From assembly GCF_007874125.1 (NCBI RefSeq), contig NZ_CP040128.1, positions 2,046,001 to 2,110,000 of the forward strand: DNA of 64,000 nt, given 5' to 3'. The translations under genes and the position numbers were made by a program. The notes beneath the pieces are model-generated. The model made no database searches. It was given only the letters and a program-made list of their open reading frames with translations, and was not told the DNA's origin. Position 1 is the first letter of the stretch; every line of letters starts with the position of its first letter. Positions 37,167-45,233 of the stretch are shown piece by piece. Origin of the DNA: Noviherbaspirillum sp. UKPF54 (GTDB taxonomy: Bacteria; Pseudomonadota; Gammaproteobacteria; Burkholderiales; Burkholderiaceae_D).

Positions 37167-38332
37167 CGCGGCACCTCGACGATACGGCCGAAATTCTTGC
37201 CGAATTTTTCCTGGTACTCAGCCATTTTTTGCATACGTTCCTGCACTCGGGTGCGATCCTGCACCTCGCCTGCAAGCTGCCCACAGGCGGCATCAATGTC
37301 ATCGCCACGCGTCTTGCGAATGGTCGTGACGATACCGGCATCCATCAAGATCTGGGCGAAGGCCTTGATACGCACATTGTTCGACCGCTTCAGGCCCGAT
37401 TCCGGGAAAGGATTGAACGGAATCAGGTTGAACTTGCATGGCACCGGATTGGCACCACGCCTCACCAGCGCCACCAGTTCGCGCGCGTTCTCATCGGCAT
37501 CATTGACGCCGTCAAGCATACAGTATTCGAAGGTAATGAAATCGCGTGGCGCGTACTCCAGATAGCGCCTGCAGGCAGACATCAAGTCGGCCAGCGGATA
37601 CTTCTTATTCAGCGGCACCAAACCATCGCGCAGCGCGTTGTTGGACGCGTGGAGCGACACTGCCAAGGCCACCGGGCACTCTTGGGCGAGGCGGTCGATC
37701 ATCGGCACCACGCCGCTTGTCGACACCGTCACGCGGCGGCGCGACAAGCCATAGGCGTTATCGTCCAGCATCAGCTTGAGCGCGGTAACGGTCGGCTCGA
37801 AATTCAATAGCGGCTCACCCATGCCCATCATCACGACGTTCGTGATCTGGCGCTCGCCCTTGGGGCCAGGCTCGATTCCTTTCGATTTGCGCAGCGCGAA
37901 TTCGGCCATCCAGAGCTGGCCGATGATTTCGCCCACGGCGAGATTGCGGCTGAAACCCTGCTTGCCGGTCGAGCAAAAGCGACAATTGACCGCACAACCC
38001 GCTTGCGTGGAAACGCACAGCGTGCCGCGATTTTCTTCGGGGATGAATACCGTTTCGACCGCATTGCCCTGGCCTACGTCCAACAGCCATTTGCGGGTGC
38101 CGTCCGCCGACGTGTGATCGCTGATCACGGCAGGTGCTGCAATTGTTGCCCGAGCCTTGAGCTTGTCGCGCAGCGACTTGGCCAGATCGGTCATCGCATC
38201 GAAATCGCTGGCGCCGAATTGATGTATCCAGCGCTGCAATTGCTTGGCGCGAAACGGCTTTTCACCCAACTCGCCGCAATAGGCAACGAGTTGCGCGGGA
38301 TCGAGGTCCAGCAAATTGGTGAGAGCCGTCAT
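37163..38332 (-). CDS. rlmN: Dual-specificity RNA methyltransferase RlmN
   Basis: Radical-SAM enzyme that makes 2-methyladenosine in 23S rRNA (A2503) and in some tRNAs (A37). The protein has 389 residues. The radical-SAM cluster motif is C113-x3-C117-x2-C120 (CAVNCRFC). The conserved [11 protein letters not shown] and the C-terminal [12 protein letters not shown], with the cysteine that is transiently methylated, are present. It follows ndk by 79 bases. Confidence 0.97.
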   Translation of the reverse strand: MTALTNLLDLDPAQLVAYCGELGEKPFRAKQLQRWIHQFGASDFDAMTDLAKSLRDKLKARATIAAPAVISDHTSADGTRKWLLDVGQGNAVETVFIPEENRGTLCVSTQAGCAVNCRFCSTGKQGFSRNLAVGEIIGQLWMAEFALRKSKGIEPGPKGERQITNVVMMGMGEPLLNFEPTVTALKLMLDDNAYGLSRRRVTVSTSGVVPMIDRLAQECPVALAVSLHASNNALRDGLVPLNKKYPLADLMSACRRYLEYAPRDFITFEYCMLDGVNDADENARELVALVRRGANPVPCKFNLIPFNPFPESGLKRSNNVRIKAFAQILMDAGIVTTIRKTRGDDIDAACGQLAGEVQDRTRVQERMQKMAEYQEKFGKNFGRIVEVPR

Positions 38333-38411
38333 AACTACTTTTCATTCTGCCGTTCAACCTTGAGACCATGGAAGCTTCAATTCGAACGGCTATTCCATCA
38401 ACGTGAGTGAA

Positions 38412-38837
38412 TTAACGCGAGTAAACGTTCAGCGCCGGGAAGAAATACGAGATTTCGACCTTGGCGGTTTCCGCTGCGTCGGAGCCATGCACGGCATTGG
38501 CGTCGATCGAATCAGCAAAATCGGAGCGAATGGTGCCTTTATCAGCCTTCTTCGGATCGGTCGCGCCCATCAGTTCGCGATTCTTGGCGATGGCATTTTC
38601 GCCTTCCAGCACCTGAATCATCACCGGACCGGAAACCATGAAATCGACCAGATCCTTGAAGAACGGGCGCTCGCGGTGCACGGCGTAGAAACCTTCGGCT
38701 TCGGCACGGGACAATTGCGCCATGCGGGCGGCAACGACCTTCAGGCCGGCGTTTTCGAAACGGGTATAAATCTGGCCGATCACGTTTTTGGCGACTGCGT
38801 CCGGTTTGATGATTGACAGGGTGCGTTCGATTGCCAT
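38412..38837 (-). CDS. ndk: Nucleoside diphosphate kinase
   Basis: Balances NTP pools by phosphate transfer from ATP to NDPs. The protein has 141 residues, normal length. It starts [15 protein letters not shown], and the phospho-histidine is His117 in NAVHGSD. The start at 38837 follows GGAG by nine bases. It is the first gene of the long minus-strand block running down to 22480. Confidence 0.97.
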   Translation of the reverse strand: MAIERTLSIIKPDAVAKNVIGQIYTRFENAGLKVVAARMAQLSRAEAEGFYAVHRERPFFKDLVDFMVSGPVMIQVLEGENAIAKNRELMGATDPKKADKGTIRSDFADSIDANAVHGSDAAETAKVEISYFFPALNVYSR

Positions 38838-39014
38838 CTGTAAAAACTCCAATAAAAAGAAAGGGTTAAGATTACTAATTGAGAATTCAACTAACCTTTG
38901 ATTTTACCACGAATCACCCTACCTAAGGGATTTCGTACCCGCAGCCCGTCCTGCCGCGCGCCTGCGTGTTATTCTTTGCGCACTCATCCCGAACCAATCA
39001 AAATCGGAGGCATA

Positions 39015-39704
39015 ATGAATCAACGTCTGCAAACCTATGGCCTGTCCAGCGAAGCCTTGGTCGTGCGCAACCGTGTGCTGCGCAACACCTACTGGCTACT
39101 GGCGCTGTCGATGATCCCGACCATTTTGGGCGCCTGGCTTGGCGTGCAAATCAAATTTGCATTTTTTCCGGGAAGCCCATTCATCGGCCTCATGATGTTT
39201 CTCGGTATCGCGTTCGGTTTCTTCTATGCGATCGAGAAAACCAAGAATTCCGGCGCAGGCGTGGCTATCCTGCTCGGCTTTACCTTCTTCATGGGCCTGA
39301 TGCTTTCACGCCTGGTCGAACACACCCTGCATTTTTCGAATGGAGCGTCACTGATCATGACGGCCTTCGGCGGCACGGCAACCATTTTTGCCGGGATGGC
39401 GACGATTGCCACGGCTTCCAAGCGGGACTTTTCCGGCCTTGGAAAATGGCTGTTCGCGGGCATGCTGGTAATCCTGGTTGCTGCATTGGCAAATGCATTT
39501 CTGCATTTGCCGGCACTCTATCTCGTCGTTTCCGTGCTGGCGATCGTGATTTTTTCCGCTTACATCCTGTTCGATGTCCAGCAAATCATCAATGGCGGCG
39601 AGACTAACTACATTTCAGCAACACTCAGCATTTATCTCGATATCTACAATATTTTCAGCAACCTGCTGGCGTTGCTAGGCATTTTCGGCGGCGAACGCGA
39701 TTGA
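39015..39704 (+). CDS. BAX inhibitor-1 family membrane protein (YccA/YbhL-like)
   Basis: A 229-residue protein with seven predicted membrane helices and the family C-terminus YILFDVQQIINGGETNYISATLSIYLDIYN. In E. coli, YccA is a substrate and inhibitor of the FtsH protease. Others in the family act as pH-sensitive calcium leak channels, and the two acidic residues of the sensor fall in the DVQQ and YLD stretches. The start at 39015 follows GGAGG. Its terminator, 14 bases past the stop, is split by the insertion element that follows. FtsH modulators hflKC are in the same window, but no direct link is shown. Confidence 0.92.
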   Translation: MNQRLQTYGLSSEALVVRNRVLRNTYWLLALSMIPTILGAWLGVQIKFAFFPGSPFIGLMMFLGIAFGFFYAIEKTKNSGAGVAILLGFTFFMGLMLSRLVEHTLHFSNGASLIMTAFGGTATIFAGMATIATASKRDFSGLGKWLFAGMLVILVAALANAFLHLPALYLVVSVLAIVIFSAYILFDVQQIINGGETNYISATLSIYLDIYNIFSNLLALLGIFGGERD

Positions 39705-39717
39705 GAACCTTCACCTG

Positions 39718-39736
39718 AAAAAACCGGCCCGCGAGG
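39718..39736. terminator. Left half of a terminator split by the insertion element
   Basis: AAAAAACCGGCC plus CGCGAGG. The other half (CCCGCGAGGCCGG, then T-run) is at 41985-42004. Joining the halves with one copy of the duplicated target gives AAAAAACCGGCC, loop CGCGA, GGCCGGTTTTTT. That is a strong bidirectional intrinsic terminator between the converging BAX-inhibitor-like gene and rlmD. Confidence 0.85.
39728..39736. repeat. Target-site duplication, left copy
   Basis: CCCGCGAGG, repeated at 41985-41993. Because the element ends and the target are both symmetric here, the duplication can be counted as 5 (CGCGA), 7, 9 or 11 bases. All choices restore the same original site. Confidence 0.8.
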
Positions 39737-39764
39737 CTAGGCGTTAAGTTAACGTGTTGAAAAA
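39737..39764 (+). repeat. Left terminal inverted repeat of the insertion element
   Basis: 28 bases beginning CTAGGCGTTAAGTTAACGTG and ending GTTGAAAAA. It is an exact complement of 41957-41984. It contains the palindrome GTTAAGTTAAC. Confidence 0.95.
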
Positions 39765-39782
39765 CGTTGGCTAAAAGTTCAA

Positions 39783-39816
39783 AATCCCCTATAGGTTTAA
39801 CGACTTATAGGGGATT
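39783..39816 (+). promoter_or_regulatory. Hairpin that covers the transposase ribosome-binding site
   Basis: AATCCCCTATA (39783-39793) pairs with TATAGGGGATT (39806-39816), leaving a 12-base loop. The AGGGGA that should act as Shine-Dalgarno for the TTG start at 39822 is inside the stem. Transcripts that enter from the flanking gene would carry the whole hairpin and hide the site. A transcript starting inside the hairpin would not. Several insertion sequences use such a structure to prevent activation by outside promoters. Confidence 0.7.
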
Positions 39817-39821
39817 CTTCA

Positions 39822-41645
39822 TTGCAGACGATTTTTTCCGAGCCAGAAGGCCCACCGCCAAGCAATCCGCCCCTTCCCCCGGAGGTCGGAGGAATCAACG
39901 TCAATTTCTGCAAGAGTCCTACGTGCCCGAACTTCGGTGTACCCGCGAAGTTGGCCAAATGGGCACGACGTAAGGAAACCGCGCTAGGCGTCCAGCCGGG
40001 CTCCGCTTACACCATCGGAGCGGTCGGCAAGCTTCGTCCCTCCCTGAAATGCCTCCTCTGCGGTGAACACTTTTCCATCAAGAGCAACCTGGCGGTTGCA
40101 GAAGAGGTGTATCGGCTGACACAGCATTTGCTGCCGATAGAGTCAGCGAGTTGCCCCGATACTGAATGTACTAACCATCATGTCCCTGTTGAAACCGACG
40201 GAGCCTATTACCGCTTCGGGACAACTCCGGCTGGCTCGCCTCGTTGGCGCTGCCGCCTTTGCTTGAAGACGTTTACGGCCGGTGGTCGTGCACTCAAGCG
40301 GCAACGGATTACCCATCTGAACAAGACAATCCTGCTGTCGCTGACAAACAAAATGCCGTTGCGCAGAATCGCGAAGGTGACCGGGCTCAACGCGGTTACC
40401 TTGTACGGCAAAATCGACTTTCTTTATCGCCAATGCCTCGCCTTTGCCTCAGCACGAGAGCAAGCCCTTTTCGAGTTAGACCTCTCCCGGCTGTATGTCA
40501 GTGTCGACCGCCAAGAGTACAAGGTCAACTGGAGCCGGGACACCGACCGCCGGAACGTCGTTCTCCGGGCTATCGGTAGCGCCGACAACCATACAGGCTA
40601 CGTGTTCGGGATGCACCTTAACTTCGACCCTTTCCTGAATCCGTCCGAAGTCGAGTCGGATGCCTTGGCCGCCCGTGATGCCGAGTTGCCATATCCGCAC
40701 CGGAAGTACGCTCGGGTCTGGCTTAGTCACGACTACGAGGAGGGGTTGGACGCGGTAAAGCGCGAGCGCGACCGGAAATCAGCCAAGGCGAAGAAGGGCC
40801 CGGTGTCGCAGGCGCTAGGCGCCAAGATTGAGGACCAGTACGACGCTGCGGCGTCACGCGAAGATTCCGAGGTTTCTGAACTGAAGGACGAAGGGCAAAA
40901 GCTACCCGAAGCGAAGGGTATGCAGACTCACGAGGAATACGTGATGTATGCCCATTTCTTGTTCCTGAAAGGGTTGCTGCGGCGGGTCGAGAAAATCAGG
41001 TTCTTTCTGGACCAGGACTCCGGTATACGTGCCGCTTGCTTAGCCGCATTCGCACCCGACATCCGGGCTCGCCGCGTAGATGTGTTCTATGTCCGAACCG
41101 CCAAGGAGATGACCATTGACAAGAAGCGGTCGGCCATCAGTTCAGCCCGCGCAATCTTTAAGGCCTACCAGGACGCAAATCCCGCCCTGTCACCGCAGGG
41201 CGTGGAACTGGCCATGATGAAGGACGAAATCAGCCGGGCAGTCGCAGTTGGCAAATGGAGCGACCGTTGGTGCGTCCACCCGATTCCAAACATGTCAGAG
41301 CCTGAAAAGGCGATGTGTTGGCTAACGGACCTCGGGGATTATGACCTGGACCATCAAGCAATGCTGTTTCTCAAGGCAAGCCTGCATGGCATCGACAATT
41401 TCTTCCAGAGGGTTCGCCGAAGTCTCAATCCCTTGGAGCGGCCTATCAAAACCGCCAGTCGGGATGGCCGGACCTGGTACGGCTATAGCCCATACAACCC
41501 AGCTTTCGTGGAAAAGTTACTTGGTATTTACCGCGTCATCCATAACTTCACCGAAGTCGGCAAGGACGGAAAAACTCCAGCCATGCGGTTGGGACTCGCT
41601 CAGGCTCCCCTTGAGCCCGAAGAAATCATTTATTTCACACGATAA
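39822..41645 (+). CDS. Transposase with two N-terminal zinc ribbons (family not assigned)
   Basis: A 607-residue protein. The proline-rich start is followed by two C-x4-C ... C-x2-C zinc ribbons: Cys30, Cys35, Cys77, Cys80 and Cys111, Cys116, Cys144, Cys147. A helix-turn-helix follows near 178-205 (LRRIAKVTGLNAVTLYGKID). A likely RNase H-like DDE core has Asp229 (LYVSVDRQEY), Asp397 (FFLDQDSG) and an acidic third residue among Asp525/Glu539 (GIDNFFQRVRRSLNPLE). A charged Lys/Glu-rich insert lies at about 310-370 between the first two. The start is TTG 39822, seven bases after AGGGGA. The next in-frame ATG is far inside. DDE assignment is by eye. Confidence 0.8.
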   Translation: MQTIFSEPEGPPPSNPPLPPEVGGINVNFCKSPTCPNFGVPAKLAKWARRKETALGVQPGSAYTIGAVGKLRPSLKCLLCGEHFSIKSNLAVAEEVYRLTQHLLPIESASCPDTECTNHHVPVETDGAYYRFGTTPAGSPRWRCRLCLKTFTAGGRALKRQRITHLNKTILLSLTNKMPLRRIAKVTGLNAVTLYGKIDFLYRQCLAFASAREQALFELDLSRLYVSVDRQEYKVNWSRDTDRRNVVLRAIGSADNHTGYVFGMHLNFDPFLNPSEVESDALAARDAELPYPHRKYARVWLSHDYEEGLDAVKRERDRKSAKAKKGPVSQALGAKIEDQYDAAASREDSEVSELKDEGQKLPEAKGMQTHEEYVMYAHFLFLKGLLRRVEKIRFFLDQDSGIRAACLAAFAPDIRARRVDVFYVRTAKEMTIDKKRSAISSARAIFKAYQDANPALSPQGVELAMMKDEISRAVAVGKWSDRWCVHPIPNMSEPEKAMCWLTDLGDYDLDHQAMLFLKASLHGIDNFFQRVRRSLNPLERPIKTASRDGRTWYGYSPYNPAFVEKLLGIYRVIHNFTEVGKDGKTPAMRLGLAQAPLEPEEIIYFTR

Positions 41646-41653
41646 CCCGGCCC

Positions 41654-41866
41654 TCAGCCACAACAACTCCGCTGTTCCTGGATAGGCGGGCATTTTACGG
41701 ACCCGTAAGAGCAAAAGACGCAGCAGTCGCCTGGCTTGGGCCGAAGAATTGCCTTGCAGTTCTCGCATTCGTAGTAGAACTGGCAGGCGTCGGTAGGCAT
41801 CGTCTCGCGCTTGGCAAAACCACAGTTCGGGCATGTCAGCACGGATTCGAGGACGGCTGTACTCAT
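41654..41866 (-). CDS. GDCCVxC-motif cysteine-rich small protein (passenger gene)
   Basis: A 70-residue protein with eleven cysteines. A zinc ribbon is suggested by C12-x2-C15 and C34-x2-C37. The hallmark GDCCVFCSYGSVKCPP covers residues 46-61. I recall a family named GDCCVxC domain-containing (seleno)protein, in which one Cys can be selenocysteine and which is often found near mercury or other metal-resistance genes. Here every position is Cys. It is convergent with the transposase, stops 8 bases from it and lies fully inside the element, so it moves with it. ATG 41866 is chosen by family length, and its ribosome-binding site is weak. A metal- or redox-related role is inference. Confidence 0.8.
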   Translation of the reverse strand: MSTAVLESVLTCPNCGFAKRETMPTDACQFYYECENCKAILRPKPGDCCVFCSYGSVKCPPIQEQRSCCG

Positions 41867-41923
41867 TATTGATTGGCTCTGCAGGAGAAAACAGTAGCCA
41901 TGATACTGCAGCCCAAAGAAAAA

Positions 41924-41950
41924 CCCGCGGAGCATTGCTGCTTACGCGGG
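41924..41950. terminator. Bidirectional terminator inside the right end of the element
   Basis: CCCGCG (41924-41929) pairs with CGCGGG (41945-41950), and an inner AGCA/TGCT pair extends the stem, closing on a 4-base loop. On the plus strand CTTAATTTTTTC follows; on the minus strand TTTTTCTTT follows. It would stop transposase transcripts leaving the element. It would also stop rlmD read-through from entering the cysteine-rich gene. Confidence 0.65.
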
Positions 41951-41956
41951 CTTAAT

Positions 41957-41984
41957 TTTTTCAACACGTTAACTTAACGCCTAG
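41957..41984 (-). repeat. Right terminal inverted repeat of the insertion element
   Basis: Exact 28-base complement of 39737-39764. The next inner base differs, so 28 bp is the full perfect repeat on the inner side. Confidence 0.95.
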
Positions 41985-42004
41985 CCCGCGAGGCCGGTTT
42001 TTTT
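41985..42004. terminator. Target duplication (right copy) and right half of the split terminator
   Basis: CCCGCGAGG at 41985-41993 repeats 39728-39736. GGCCGG and a run of T follow. In the uninterrupted site this would pair with 39718-39729. On its own neither half can form the hairpin. Confidence 0.85.
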
Positions 42005-42014
42005 ATTGCACAAC

Positions 42015-43355
42015 TCAAGGCAGTTCGAATACGGCCATCGATTCCACGTGCGCCGTATGAGGGAACATGTTCACCACACCGGCCTGCCGCAAGATATAGC
42101 CACCCTGATGCACAAGAAAGCCTGCATCGCGCGCCAGCGTCGACGGATTGCAGGAAACGTATACGATACGCTTCGGCTTCATGTCGGGATGCGACTCTCC
42201 CATGCCGACAATCGCCTGACAAACCGCCATTGCGCCCTCCCGCGGCGGATCGATCAACATCCGATCAAACTTGCCGAGCGCCGCGAAATCATCTGCCGTG
42301 GCCTCGAATAAGTTACGCGAATAGAACGTGGTTTTCTTGTCCAATCCATTGACGCGCGCATTGTCAAGCGCGCGCTCAGTCAGCGCCGCACTACCTTCGA
42401 TCCCGACCACTTCACGTGCCTGCGTGGCGATCGGCAAAGTGAAATTCCCCAAGCCGCAAAACAGGTCAGCGATCCGCTCATCAGCTTGCGCATCCAGCAA
42501 GCGCAACGCCCGCGCCACCAGAACACGGTTGATATGATGGTTGACCTGGGTGAAATCGGTAGGCTTGAACGGCATCCTGACGCCGAATTCCGGAAGCACA
42601 TATTGCAATTGAACATCTGTCGGATAAAAAGGATAAACCGTGTCCGGACCTTTCGGCTGCAGCCACCATTGAATCCGGTATTCATCCGCAAACGCCCTCA
42701 GCTTTGCCTCGTCGTCCGCCGTGAGCAGCGCCATATTGCGCAATACCAGCGCCGTGACGCCTTCGCCGACGGCCAATTCGATTTGCGGCATCTGCTCGAA
42801 GATCGACAGCGACTCGACCAGATGCCGCAACGGCACCAGCATCGCCGATACATGCGGCGGAAGAATCTCGCAGGTTTTCATATCCGCGATAAACGACGAC
42901 TTCCGCTCATGGAAACCGACCAGCACGCCGCCCTTTTTCTGGACATTGCGCACCGATAGGCGAGCCCGATAGCGATAGCCCCAGGTCGGACCGAAAATCG
43001 GCCGCATCATGGTTTCAGCACGGACTTTTCCCAAATGCCACAGGTTGTCCTCCAATACGCGCTGCTTGATCGCGACTTGCGCGGAGGGCTCCAGATGCTG
43101 CATTGCGCAGCCGCCGCAGGTGCCGAAGTAGGCGCACTTCGGCTTGACCCGCAATGATGATTCGCGATGCAGTTCAGTCAGTGTCGCCGCTTCCCACTTG
43201 GGCTTGCGCCGAAAAGACTGGAAACCCACCTGCTCGCCCGGAAGCGCGCCCTCCACGAAGATGACTTTTCCTTGCGTGCCGTCTTCGTTCTGCAAATGGC
43301 CGACGCCTCGGCCTTCCATGTCGAGGGACTCGATTTCGATGATAGGGTGCTGCAT
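42015..43355 (-). CDS. rlmD: 23S rRNA (uracil-1939-C5)-methyltransferase RlmD
   Basis: Makes 5-methyluridine in 23S rRNA. The protein has 446 residues. An N-terminal TRAM domain contains [20 protein letters not shown]. The 4Fe-4S ligands Cys74, Cys80 and Cys83 ([10 protein letters not shown]) and a fourth in MKTCEIL are present. SAM-binding [14 protein letters not shown] and the nucleophile in [12 protein letters not shown] follow. Its stop lies 30 bases from the inserted element, and its natural terminator is now split. It ends VESMAVFEL, typical of the family. Confidence 0.95.
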   Translation of the reverse strand: MQHPIIEIESLDMEGRGVGHLQNEDGTQGKVIFVEGALPGEQVGFQSFRRKPKWEAATLTELHRESSLRVKPKCAYFGTCGGCAMQHLEPSAQVAIKQRVLEDNLWHLGKVRAETMMRPIFGPTWGYRYRARLSVRNVQKKGGVLVGFHERKSSFIADMKTCEILPPHVSAMLVPLRHLVESLSIFEQMPQIELAVGEGVTALVLRNMALLTADDEAKLRAFADEYRIQWWLQPKGPDTVYPFYPTDVQLQYVLPEFGVRMPFKPTDFTQVNHHINRVLVARALRLLDAQADERIADLFCGLGNFTLPIATQAREVVGIEGSAALTERALDNARVNGLDKKTTFYSRNLFEATADDFAALGKFDRMLIDPPREGAMAVCQAIVGMGESHPDMKPKRIVYVSCNPSTLARDAGFLVHQGGYILRQAGVVNMFPHTAHVESMAVFELP

Positions 43356-43419
43356 GATGATTGAATGGCCGGACGTTTATTCCGGCAAGAAAAGTAAAAG
43401 ACTGGCGGAATTATACGGA

Positions 43420-44202
43420 TTAGCGCGCCGGCTGCCACGCTGCCAGGTACTCTTTCCAGTGCGCCCCATCCAGCGATGCGAGAGCGGAGCGGACCAGTTC
43501 GACTTCCGCTTCGTAGGCGGCGCGCGTCATGACACCGCGCATGAGCAGGAACCGGCAATAGACCAGATACGTGTTCACCACGTCGGTTTCGCAATAGTCA
43601 CGTATCTCGCCCAGCCGGCCCTCCTGAAACAAGGTCCACACCTGGGAGCCATCCACGCCCATCTTGCCCGGAAAGCCGCACAGCTTGGCCAGATCGTCGA
43701 GCGGGGCATTGGCCCGCCCGGTATACAATGCCAGCAAATCCATCAGGTCGAGATGGCGGGTGTGATAGCGGCTCAAATAGTTGTTCCACTTGAAGTCGCG
43801 ATCCTCGTCGCCCATTTCCCAGTAGCGCGAGGCGGTTACCCCATTGACCATCGCTCGGTAGTGCAGCACCGGCAGATCGAACCCACCACCGTTCCACGAC
43901 ACCAGTTGCGGCGTGTACTTGTCGATGATGCGAAAAAAATCGTGAATCAGCTTCTGTTCGCTGTCCTGGGTGCCGCCCAGCGATTTCACGCGAAACCCCT
44001 CATCGTCCCTGAAGACACAAGAGATAGCCGCGATGCGATGCAGGTGATGCTGCAGAAAGTCCGATCCGGTTTTTTCGCGGCGCGCGGCGAATGCCGCATC
44101 CGCGACTTCCGCATCGCTCATGTCGCCGGGTGAGCCGTTCAAGGCGCGCAAACCCGGCACATCGGGAATCGTCTCGATGTCGAATACCAGAACGGGAATC
44201 AC
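43420..44202 (-). CDS. PolB-like predicted 3'-5' exonuclease (DEDDy)
   Basis: A stand-alone proofreading-type exonuclease of 260 residues, with no polymerase domain. Exo I is FDIETIP with Asp8 and Glu10. Exo II is [17 protein letters not shown]. Exo III is [18 protein letters not shown], giving the Tyr and Asp of the DEDDy class. Its substrate (DNA or RNA) is not known from sequence. The ATG overlaps the rpoS stop by four bases, so translation is probably coupled to rpoS, hinting at use in stationary phase or stress. Confidence 0.88.
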   Translation of the reverse strand: MIPVLVFDIETIPDVPGLRALNGSPGDMSDAEVADAAFAARREKTGSDFLQHHLHRIAAISCVFRDDEGFRVKSLGGTQDSEQKLIHDFFRIIDKYTPQLVSWNGGGFDLPVLHYRAMVNGVTASRYWEMGDEDRDFKWNNYLSRYHTRHLDLMDLLALYTGRANAPLDDLAKLCGFPGKMGVDGSQVWTLFQEGRLGEIRDYCETDVVNTYLVYCRFLLMRGVMTRAAYEAEVELVRSALASLDGAHWKEYLAAWQPAR

Positions 44203-45227
44203 AGGAGCGCATCCTTCCCGACGCCGCGCGCAGTCAATGCGCGCTTGAGCTTGACCAGCGCCTCCTGCTGAATCTGGCGTACCCGCTCCCGGGTCACGCT
44301 CATCTCCGCAGCCAGCTCCTCGAGAGTGGCAGGATCGTCATTGTCGAGGCCGAACCGGCGCACAATCACGACGCGCTGCTTGTCCGGCAGCTTTTTCAGC
44401 CAGTCGCGCACCAGCACCATCATCTCATGGTGCTCCGCGCGCGAGTCTGGGCCATCGTCAAGATCCCCCGGCAGCATGTCCATCAGGCTTGCCTGCGGAT
44501 CGTTGTCGAGCGGCGCGTCGAGCGAGGTGGCGTGCTCGGACAGCGCGAGAATATCCTGCACATCCTCGACCGGCCGGTCAACCAGATGCGCGATGTCCTC
44601 GGCAGATGCATCCTTGCCGTCGTGGTGCTGCGCCTCCAGGTGATATTTCGCGCGCAGGATCTGGTTCAGCTCGCGCACCATATGCACAGGCAGGCGCACG
44701 GTGCGCGCCTGGTTCATGATGGCACGCTCGATGCTCTGACGGATCCACCAGGTCGCATAGGTGGAAAAGCGAAAGCCACGCTCCGGTTCGAACTTGTCGA
44801 TCGCGCGCATCAGGCCCAGGTTTCCCTCCTCGATCAAGTCGAGCAGCACCACTCCGCGGTTGATGTAATGCTTGGCGATCGAGACTACGAGCCGCAGATT
44901 GTGCTCGATCATTTTCTGGCGCGCCTCGAAATTCCCCTGCTTGGCCAGCGTTGCGTAATGAATTTCCTGGTCCACCGTCAGCAACGGGCGTGCACCAATC
45001 TGGTTCAGGTAGTGCTGCGTGGTGTCTGTCGACAGCTCTGCCGCCAGAACCGTCTTGAGTTCATCGATCGGATCGACGGCGGCCGCCACCGCGCCGTCCA
45101 CACGCTCCTCGTCTTCACCGTCATCGATGAGCGCAGCCTCGGCCTCGTCAGGCGCATTGAGCGAAATATCATCGGACAGGTCGTCCGATGCATCATCGTC
45201 GAGGGGGTCGTGTGGAATGCGGGTCAT
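44199..45227 (-). CDS. rpoS: RNA polymerase sigma factor RpoS
   Basis: Stationary-phase and general stress sigma factor. The protein has 342 residues (E. coli 330). The acidic N-terminus is rich in Asp/Glu. Region 1.2 is [20 protein letters not shown]. Region 2 is [20 protein letters not shown] and the -10 recognition helix [19 protein letters not shown]. Region 4 ends [20 protein letters not shown]. It lies downstream of nlpD, which in enteric bacteria contains the main rpoS promoter. The gap is only six bases. Confidence 0.97.
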   Translation of the reverse strand: MTRIPHDPLDDDASDDLSDDISLNAPDEAEAALIDDGEDEERVDGAVAAAVDPIDELKTVLAAELSTDTTQHYLNQIGARPLLTVDQEIHYATLAKQGNFEARQKMIEHNLRLVVSIAKHYINRGVVLLDLIEEGNLGLMRAIDKFEPERGFRFSTYATWWIRQSIERAIMNQARTVRLPVHMVRELNQILRAKYHLEAQHHDGKDASAEDIAHLVDRPVEDVQDILALSEHATSLDAPLDNDPQASLMDMLPGDLDDGPDSRAEHHEMMVLVRDWLKKLPDKQRVVIVRRFGLDNDDPATLEELAAEMSVTRERVRQIQQEALVKLKRALTARGVGKDALL

Positions 45228-45233
45228 TAGTAT

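Larger units (their letters stand above)
39737..41984. mobile_element. Insertion element (2248 bp) with transposase and a GDCCVxC-type passenger gene
   Basis: A complete element bounded by perfect 28-bp inverted repeats and a target duplication. Contents in order: an RBS-covering hairpin, a 607-codon transposase (plus strand), an 8-base gap, a 70-codon cysteine-rich gene (minus strand) and a bidirectional terminator hairpin just inside the right repeat. It has inserted in the loop of a terminator, outside both neighbouring genes. Perfect repeats and an intact transposase frame suggest recent arrival. I could not place it in a named IS family. A two-zinc-ribbon transposase of this size resembles no common IS group that I can recall with certainty. 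Confidence 0.9.

Noticed and set aside
39705..42014. Integrative element or prophage remnant
   Set aside because: Only one transposase and one small gene lie within matched inverted repeats and a target duplication, and no integrase, phage or conjugation genes are present. It is a simple transposable unit.
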